Under the pieces are notes generated by a model. The model was not told the DNA's origin and made no database searches. It saw only the letters and a program-made list of their open reading frames with translations. The translations under genes and the position numbers were made by a program. This document shows, piece by piece, positions 56,332 to 64,000 of a stretch of 64,000 nucleotides of DNA; positions within the stretch are counted from its first letter, which is position 1, and every line of letters starts with the position of its first letter. The stretch lies in the NCBI RefSeq assembly GCF_902686445.1, contig NC_062232.1, positions 71,503,440 to 71,567,439 on the forward strand, in the 5' to 3' direction. This DNA comes from Sciurus carolinensis (taxonomy: Eukaryota > Chordata > Mammalia > Rodentia > Sciuridae).

Positions 56332-56901
56332 TGTGCTGACAGATCTGGCTCCGTGAGAATGTTATTGGTCAGACAGACTCCATTTTGCTCTGAGACTCCA
56401 TGTTATGTAGGAAATAAGCTTCTCCCATGGGAACGCCCCACTCTGTACCCTTCAACAATTGCTTAGCTTCTCCCATGGGAACACCCCACCTCTGTCCCCA
56501 TCATCAGTTACTTTGTGTGATATGTTTAACAATATAGAATGAAAATTCCTATGTAATGAAAAATTGCTCTCTTTTGATCTCTATTGCTCCTAACCAATGT
56601 ACCATGTAAACGTAATTGTGTGGTTATTAGTAATCATTCTTTGGTTTGTACCCAGGTGACCCACTTCCCCCTATGTTGATGATCTCATGATGTTAATGTG
56701 TAATTTCAAATCATAGCAACAGACACTTATGATTAGTGTAATTTTTGGTATAAGAACCCCTACAACCCTGTAGTCAGGCTGTTCTCCCAATAGCCATTTT
56801 TTGAGGCATTGTTTGAGGCAGTCAGCCAGTCGGCTCAATAAAGACTCTCAAATTTGGACTTCTCAGTAGCGATGGGTCTTCTTAAGTTGCACCCCATAAC
56901 A
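56332..56901 (+). mobile_element. Solo LTR of unrecognised ERV family
   Basis: TATA-like GGTATAAGAACC (about 56748), polyadenylation signal CAATAAAGACTC (about 56837) and end CCCATAACA. It carries a repeated GCTTCTCCCATGGGAAC word (about 56418 and 56466). L1 3' UTR-like sequence lies on both sides. Exact ends and target duplication not resolved. Confidence 0.7.
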
Positions 56902-56988
56902 TGTTATATGCATGTGTGAATATGACATAATGAATTTCACTATTATTTATAATTATAATGCACCAAAATTTAATTGCTAAAATACATG

Positions 56989-57467
56989 TGCTGCTGAAAG
57001 CTAGGTCCTTGTCCTTGATGCCAATCCAATAACAAGTACACGCTTTTGAGAAAAAGGAAAAAGAAGTTTTATTGCTTTGCTAGCAAAGGAGAAACACAGG
57101 GCACTCCAGTCCCAGAAGCCCGTCATCAGGAACAGAGGTCTTTAAAAGAGGTGATTCAAAGGCTTCATTCCATGTGTTCTCTGTTGAAGTTGTAATTTAC
57201 TTATTAATTTGAGAGAGAGTCATTTCTGAGATCTTCTGGTGCTAGCCTCAAAGTCTGGATTACTTCATTCCTATGGTGAGTGTGTACTCAAGGAGAGATA
57301 AATCTGCATAGGATGGGGAAGAAAGGTAATCCTACTACCCCTGAGATTAGGGAGGTGGAGAGATAAGAGAGGAGCAAGGAGAGAGAAAGAGAAAGAAACA
57401 TGTCCATTTTAAAAATAATTTGCAGTGGCAGAGCAGCAAGTGCTATATTCAAAGCATAAAGTAGACA
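56989..57467 (-). mobile_element. Solo LTR, family A (copy 3 of 4)
   Basis: Terminal TG...CA on the plus strand (TGCTGCTG to GTAGACA), flanked by a 4-bp duplication CATG (56985-56988 and 57468-57471). Its complement follows the two plus-strand copies, including CTTTGCTAGCAAAGCAATAAAAC. Confidence 0.85.
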
Positions 57468-58750
57468 CATGCACAAAAAATAAGGGGAACCAGAACATTT
57501 ATATAGTAATAAAAAATTTGGAAACTATGCACAGAATAAACAATATCTCTTGAACTACATTTAAGAAGCAAACGTAAGGCTTATAAGATTTTGTGAAGGA
57601 GTAGTGATCCAGGAAAATGGCATAGAAAAATTATTTAATGAGATAATAGCAGAAAATTTCTCTGTACTTGGGAATGAGATGGACATTTAGGTACTGGAGC
57701 CATTAAAACCCCAGATAGACAGGAATAGAAAAGATACACTTCAAGGAGCATTAATAATTAAAATACCAGAAATACAAACAAACAAGAATATTAAAATTGA
57801 CATGAGAAAAACTTCAAGACATTTGTAAGTACAAAACCACCAGAATAAGATCCTTAGCAATTCTCATGAACAAGAGCAATGGTAGGAATGGTGGAGGTAT
57901 TCCAACACCTAAATTCAAAATATTCTACAGAGTCATAATAACAAAAAGAGCATGAGACTGGCAAAAAAAAAAACAAAAAGTAGAAAATTTGAATAGGACA
58001 GAGGACACAGAAATAAATGCATATAGCTATCCTGATTATTGACAAAGATGCCTAAAGCATATATTGGAGAAAAGGCAATTTCTTTAAGAGATGGTGCTAG
58101 AAAAACTGCATATCAATATGTAGAAGACTAGGCCCTTGTATCTTACTCTATAAAAACTTAACTGAAAATGTATCAGAGGCCTTAATAAATACCTGAAGCA
58201 TTGAAAACACTAAAAGAAACCACTTGAAGAAAACACAGGGGAAATACTTCAAGATAGAGGCAGAGGCAATGACTTCCTGAATTGGACTCCAAAATCTCAG
58301 GAAAAAATAGCAAGAATTGACAAATGGGATTGTGTCAAATAAAAAATAGTTAAGGAAACAGTTAAAAGTGTGAAGAGACATACTATAGAATGGAGTAAAA
58401 TCTTTGCCAGTTACTCTTCTGACAAAGTTAATATTCAGAATATATCAAGATCCAAAAAAATAAATAAATAAAAATAACACAATAACACTCACACAAATCA
58501 AATAATTCAATGAATAACAATGAACTGCACAGGCATTTTTCAAAAAAATAAGTGCAAATTTTTAAAATTATATGAAATTATGTTTGAAACCTTTAGCTAT
58601 CAGGGTAATGCATATCAAAACTACATTGGGATTCAATTCATCCTAGACAGAATGGCAATCATCAAGAATAAAATGCAATCCATTCTCATGTGTATTCAGG
58701 GAAAAAAATCACCTTTATTCACTTTTGGTAGGAATCTATATTACTAGTAA

Positions 58751-59084
58751 TGCTACCAAAAGCTTGCTTCTTGTCACCAATGCCATTTTAATAATTAGGA
58801 CATAGTTTTGAGAAAAAAGTAAAAAGAAACTTTATTGCTTTGCTAGCAAAGAAGAAGCACAAAGGATTCCTGTCTCAGAGGCCATGATTCTGTCCATCAG
58901 GGAGAACACAAGATTTTTAAAGAAGTGATTCAAGTCTATATTCCAGGTGTTCCCTGTAGTGGGATTTTGATTCACTTGTTAATTTGGAAGAGGGAGAAGA
59001 GAAAAAGCATGTCCATTTTAATATAAGACTCAATGGCAGAGTAGTAAGGGCCATATTGAAAGCATGAAGTGAACCATTGTTACA
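58751..59084 (-). mobile_element. Solo LTR, family A (copy 4 of 4), internally deleted
   Basis: TGCTACC to TTGTTACA on the plus strand, with 4-bp duplication GTAA (58747-58750 and 59085-59088). At 334 bp it lacks about 150 bases present in copies 1-3. Confidence 0.85.
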
Positions 59085-59359
59085 GTAAGGGCACTATCAA
59101 ACTCAGTATGCAGTTTCCTCTAAAATACTAAAGTTAGAGCTACCATATGATCCATCTACACCACTCCTTGGTATATATATATATTCAAAGGAATTAAAGT
59201 CAGCATACTGCAAAGATACCTGCATGCTCATATTTGTTGTATCACAAAGTGCACTAGTAAAGTTATATAAAACCATCCTACATGCATGAATATAAACATA
59301 TGGATAAAGACGGTTTATATATTGTGTATATACACAATGGAAGATTGTTCAGTCATAAA

Positions 59360-59720
59360 TGTAAGAACCCAGAAAACCACGTCGGACAGGGGAACTCACA
59401 TAAGGGAGTTTATTAAACACACAGAGTGTCTCCCTGCAGGGTAAGAGAGAAATTGAGAGGAAAAGAGAAAGGGCATGCACACAGGAGAAAGAGAAGCATG
59501 AAAGTGAGGAGAAGAAGAGAGAGAGAAAACGGTGGGGAGCTATCCTTAAGCAGTCAAATTCTGTGGGTTAACGGGACCAATAACAGAGAAGGATACTTGC
59601 GGCAAGTAGTTAGGAGGCAGGGAAATGACTGCAGTGGAAAGGGTCGGGGGAATGACAAGAAGTTGGGAGGCGGGGAAATTAATGCGGTATAAAGGGCAGG
59701 GAAGCAGCTTTATATTATAA
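59360..59720 (-). mobile_element. LTR, family C2 (minus-strand copy) inside L1-C
   Basis: Complement matches 9072-9457, including the CCCTGCAGGGAGACACTC and TTAATAAACTCCC blocks. Host L1 on both sides; flanks ATAAA (59355-59359 and about 59720-59724) could be a 5-bp duplication. The distal 5' end of the LTR is missing or changed. Confidence 0.8.
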
Positions 59721-60035
59721 TAAAAAAGAACAAAATCATGTCATTAGTAGGAAAAAAGATGGAACTGGAGATTTTCATGTGAAGCAGAACAAGCCAGAAA
59801 TAGTCAAGTGTAAGATGTTTTCTCTCATAGATAGAATCTAGAAAAAAAATTTTAATTACATGAAAGGAGACACAAGCAAGAGAATAGAAGGAAAGGAGGT
59901 GGATTAGGAGGATGAGGAGATGATAAGAGGGTTGAGGTGTTGAAATGAACAAAATATATAATATACAGCATGAATATGCTAAAATGAAATACATTATTCA
60001 GTATAACTAACATGCCCTAATAAAAATGAAATTTG

Positions 60036-60479
60036 GCCTTCTGGGAAAAAAGGAAACAGAAGATGTGGGACAGAATGTTGGAAGTTTAAAAACCTGTGCT
60101 TCCCTTCAAGAAAAGGAAAGAAGGACTTCAAAGATGACTCAGTGGGCCTAGAACACCACTCCCACCCCAGAATCCAGGACAGATTCTTTGACTTTGAAGT
60201 ATAGTGCTGCCTTTCCTGTTTCTGTAGGTGTAGGATTCTTATCTATTGCCTCTGAGGAAATAAGGGTATGCCATATCTTGAGTTTAAGGGCTGGAACTGA
60301 TAAATCTGCAAAGGAAGATATTGCCTTCCCATTGGTCCTGCAAAGCAGAAGATTAAGTCTAAGAAGATTATTCTACCATCTAAACATTGCATGGAGTGTA
60401 CTTTGCTAGGTTTTGAATTTGTTTAGACCATGAAACTCTCTTTCTGTTATCCTATTTCACACTCTTCAATGGAAATGTC
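60036..60479. other. Unassigned, probably retroviral internal sequence
   Basis: Non-coding. Its position before an env-like segment suggests an ERV interior, at low certainty. Confidence 0.3.
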
Positions 60480-61070
60480 TATCCTACAACTGCTCCATCA
60501 TTATATTTTGGAAGAACATAATTTGTTTGGTCTGAGTGGTTGTGGAGAGCAGTGACAGAGGATGGGAGAGCAGTGACTGAGATTGGGGGTCTCTGATGAC
60601 CTCATGGCTGTGGCATGCCTGGTGCCTTGGAATATTTCTGTGCAAGGGTACAGGATGCTTAGCTGCTGTAGCAATGCCACGTATGAGGAGGTTCTGTGCA
60701 AGAGTTTTATTAGCTCTGACCTTGATCTCAGGCACACAGCTCCTGAGAAGGAAGGAATTCTTATGCTAGACAACCACAATGTTTTGCCAGTTCTGTTTCT
60801 CTGGTTTCAGCCCACTTTATAGTAACTTTAAATAATGGACTTTCTTGAGAGCTACATAAAGCTCCTTACATTGAACTTTGCAACTGTGGATTGCAACTGT
60901 GTAAAAGTTACACAGATATCCTAGTTTCTGTAACTTTCCTCAATACAAAGCATAATGGTTGCATAAACTTTAACCTGATAATGAGACATATATAAATAAA
61001 GATTTCTGGTGTAACTCTTTAGATGTGCATCTCCATCAGAGAACAGAGCTCCACATAATCCCAACTTTTC
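60480..61070 (+). mobile_element. ERV 3' fragment with env-TM-like sequence and LTR-like end
   Basis: 60573-60613 (GAGATTGGGGGTCTCTGATG core) and 60836-60893 (CTTGAGAGCTACATAAAGC core) match the TM helix region of the minus-strand family K provirus (48621-48525). About 220 bases lie between them that the family K copy lacks. A TATA/polyadenylation-like ATATAAATAAAG near 60993, followed by TGTGCATCTCCATCAGAG, looks like an LTR R-U5. No intact frame. Confidence 0.5.
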
Positions 61071-61304
61071 TTCAAAATCTGTATTTGGTCACACTGGTCA
61101 CAGCAATGAGTTCACAGTGAACAATATTGCCTCAAGATGAATCATATATTCAGTATTATTCAATAATGGTTAGATGACCTTCAGATCAGACTTTGGATAT
61201 TAGAATTGATCCTGGGAATAGTTATGAGTTTTAGGGTCCTTGTGATGAAATTAATATTGCTTTCATTAAGAAAATATATTAATTTGGGGTGGGCAAATGG
61301 GAAG

Positions 61305-61625
61305 TTATTGAAAGAATGTGTTCCCCAAAATTCATATGTTGAAATTTTAACACCCAAGGTTTTGACATTAGGAGGTATGACTTTTGCTAGATAATTAGAT
61401 CATTAAGGGGAAGTCCTCAGGAATGGAATTCTAAGAAGAAACATGAGATTTTCAATTGGACAGGTAGGTGAGGATACAAGAAGACATTCATCCGCAAACT
61501 AGAGTGACCTCACCACACACTAGATCTGTGCGCAACTTTAATTTGTATTCCCTAGTCTTCAGAATCAAGACAAATACTTATTATAGAAAGCTACCCATTT
61601 GATGGTGTTTTGTTATAACAGCTTA
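61305..61625 (+). mobile_element. MaLR-class LTR (MST/MLT1-like)
   Basis: CCCCAAAATTCATATGTTGAAA, GACATTAGGAGGTATGAC, a CCTAGTCTTCAGAATCAAGA block and GGTGTTTTGTTATAACAGC near the end, the usual MaLR order. Confidence 0.75.
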
Positions 61626-62013
61626 AATTAAGGACAATACTTACTCTAGGCTTCTCTATATATAGATTCAAAGAGTTCATAGGAAGAATACTTTTTCATA
61701 TTCTTGTACATTATTATGTCCTGTTTAACCATAGATCTTGATCTGAAAGACTTTATGGGATAAGAATGAATTTTAAGTCATAGTTTAAATTGAGACTTTT
61801 CTTCTATTGCAATTTAAAAATTACATGTAAAATTGCACACATTTGTAGATTATTATATGAAGTTTTGATGAATATATGCATTGTATAATATTGAAATAAG
61901 GGGAAACATACTTATCTTCTCCAATTTTTATCATTTTTTAGTTGTGGAAAAATTCAAAATCCTTTCTTCTAGCTGTTTTGAAATATAAAATATGTGTTTT
62001 AGTCAGGTTTTTT

Positions 62014-62041
62014 ATTATTTATTTATTTATTTATTTATTTT
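62014..62041 (+). repeat. (ATTT)n run
   Basis: Six or seven TTTA units next to the MaLR LTR edge. Confidence 0.9.
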
Positions 62042-62461
62042 TGCTTCTGCAACTAAAAGACCTGAACAGCACAATTGTAGAGGAGGGAAAGTTTATTTGG
62101 GAGCTCATGGTTTCAGAGGTCTCAATCCACAGACAGCAGCCTTCATTTATCAGGGCTCAACGTGAAGCTGAACATCATGGCTGAAGAGTGTGGTAGAAAG
62201 AAGTGGCTCACATGATGATCAGAGGCGGAAAGAGAGAGAAACTCCAATCTCTCCATACAAAATATACACCCCAATAGCCACACTCCCAATGAGACACTTC
62301 CTCCAGTCACACCTTACCTGCCTTCAGTTATCACCTAGTTAATCCCATCAGGAGTTGATTCGCTGATTAGGTTAAAGCTATAACCCAATCATTCTCCTCC
62401 AAACCTTCTTGCATTGTTTTACCCATGAACTCTTGGGGGATATCACATCTAAATCATAACA
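62042..62461 (-). mobile_element. MaLR-class LTR (MT/MST-like), minus strand
   Basis: Plus-strand TG (62042) to CA (62461). The complement reads TGTTATGATTTAGATGTG... with CAAATAAACTTTCCC (polyadenylation signal, about 62088 complement) and ends GTTGCAGAAGCA. 420 bp and less diverged than the other MaLR LTRs here. Confidence 0.7.
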
Positions 62462-62469
62462 ATACATTA

Positions 62470-64000
62470 CCATTATCTGTAGTTACCTGACCTTTATAAT
62501 TTGAAGATTTTTTTGAGAATAGATAATTATTTAAATAAATTTAAGAGCAGATTGCTCAAAGGAAGACTACCATGTTTGAAAAACACAACCTGACCTGAGA
62601 TTTACACTCTCCTTTATGATCACAACTTTGACTTTATGACAATTTTCTATAGTGAAAATGTTTCCTTAGAAATAATTTAAATAAATACAGAATCCCAAGT
62701 GAAGCCTATATGGGATCAACTGTAAGACAAACATTGAAAAACAAAATTTCTTGATAAAACATGCTGTGGTTTTATTAAAACACTTTATCTCCACAGTCCC
62801 TGTTTAATAAAATAAATGTTTAGGAACTAAAATACATATTTCTGTATGGAGGCCATGTGTCTAGACAATATTAATATCATAACAATAGTCTTCAGAATGC
62901 ATGAAAAGTAATAAACCAATTTTCTTCAGAGAAAAAAAGCAATATATATGTACTTTGCAAACATACTATTGATGCAAATCTGAATGAGATTTATACACAC
63001 AGAGACCTAAATACTAATTTATCATAGATATTAATCCCATATGATGAAAGCATAAATATCTAAATATTGAATACTTTTTATGCACTACTTTATTATAATA
63101 AATTTGATACACACACAGACTTTTTCCACCATATACAAGATTATGATACTCAGAGAAACATTTATAAGATCTCCTTGTTGTAATAGCGATATGGAAATAA
63201 TTTTCTACCAACTGCTTGTTTTTGTCTCAATAGATATCTTGGGGTAGAATTTCAGTTTACAATTTAATTTGGTCTCAAACTAAAATTGTGTCCAATCATC
63301 TTTGTGTGTGTGTGTGTGTGTGTGTGTTGTGTATGTGGGTGCATGTGTTTAAGTTGGGTTGAGTTTTGGCTTCAGATGTTTGTATAAAATCAGTAGAAGT
63401 AACCCGATTTTGACATCCTTCCTTTATGCTCATGGCACTGCAGATTCAGCATAACTATCAGACAAAAATAACTATATAGTTAATTTCTAGATATTCTTCA
63501 TCTACATATTTTAAACTGATTGAAAAACTATACACTTCCTACATTAATGTCACATTAGGGAATTTTCTGAAAAATAATACAGGAAAATAAATTAGATTCT
63601 GGATTTTTAAAAAATTGGTTTATAACATAGATAAAATAAGAAGAGGAATAGAGTCTATAAATACTGAGTACTTACCACAAGATTAAAGATCAGGTTAGTT
63701 ATTTCACATAATCCTGAAAATGATCCCTTTGAAGAAATGAATGTAACTGTGTTTTAGATTTGAGAAACCTAGACTTAAATGGTGAAAATTTTTTTTTTCA
63801 AGAGCCGAGATTATTAAGTGGTAGATACAGGATTTAAACTGAGATGTACTGTTTCTCAAAATTTCCCTTTAGTTTCATAGAAAAATATTTAAATTGACCA
63901 ATACAAATATAAAAGTTATTAACAACTGGAAAGATGCCCTCTGAAGATAAAAATTAGGGGAAATTTTTAGAGTTAGTAGGGAAATGTCAGTGACTAAATT
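62470..64000. other. Unassigned AT-rich sequence
   Basis: No gene. Contains a (GT)n microsatellite at 63302-63328. No named repeat recognised. Confidence 0.4.
63302..63328 (+). repeat. (GT)n microsatellite
   Basis: About 13 TG units, then degenerate TGTG words to about 63350. Confidence 0.95.

Larger units (their letters stand above)
57480..60035 (+). mobile_element. Old L1 (L1-C) ORF2 and 3' end, plus strand, with two LTRs inserted
   Basis: ORF2 C-terminal half resembling rodent L1 (near 57860-58440), continuing at 58490-58750, 59085-59359 and 59721-60035, the last including the ORF2 end and 3' UTR. LTR family A (58751-59084) and LTR family C2 (59360-59720) interrupt it. No open frame. Confidence 0.75.

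Overview
This window is a gene desert from a rodent genome, most likely a squirrel (Sciuridae: ground squirrel or marmot type). That call rests on the repeats: several ID-type tRNA-derived SINEs, several composite B1-plus-ID SINEs of the kind abundant in squirrels, rodent-style L1 elements, and beta-, gamma- and MaLR-class endogenous retroviruses. I find no host protein-coding gene, no structural RNA gene, no CRISPR array and no bacterial feature. Nearly every long open frame is a relic of an L1 or a retrovirus, or chance. Family names are given from memory of repeat families, without a database search.

Layout. 1-5757: the 3' part of a decayed gammaretrovirus-like (ERV1) provirus (pol, env, 3' LTR), with an IAP-like solo LTR inserted in env (4138-4708, 6-bp target duplication). 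6009-11634: a cluster of LTRs from at least six families, including a betaretrovirus-like solo LTR with a perfect 6-bp target duplication. 11640-18880: ancient L1 sequence, mostly minus strand, carrying composite SINEs and a 5'-inverted L1 insert. 18880-26215: old fragments (L1 endonuclease region, MaLR LTR and internal sequence, an L1 3' end, an ID SINE) in unassigned AT-rich DNA. 26225-46227: a 20-kb block of two full-length-scale L1s head to head, L1-D (minus, 26225-32361) and L1-A (plus, 32806-46211). L1-A is bounded by a perfect 16-bp target duplication. It holds a younger truncated L1 (L1-B, 14-bp target duplication) and a 6.5-kb betaretrovirus-like provirus. 47391-50577: a second provirus of that LTR family, on the minus strand, with a perfect 6-bp target duplication. 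50584-64000: old L1s, SINEs, MaLR LTRs, several solo LTRs and AT-rich unassigned sequence.

The parts do not form a pathway. The useful content is the nesting order and the mosaic structure of the retroelements. The most notable object is the plus-strand provirus at 39306-45789. It has betaretroviral LTRs, a Lys-tRNA primer site, a gag start and an AT-rich non-coding interior shared with the minus-strand copy. About 2 kb at its 3' side (about 43060-45119) is replaced by the 3' end of a different retrovirus, including that virus's LTR. No retroviral gene seen here is intact.
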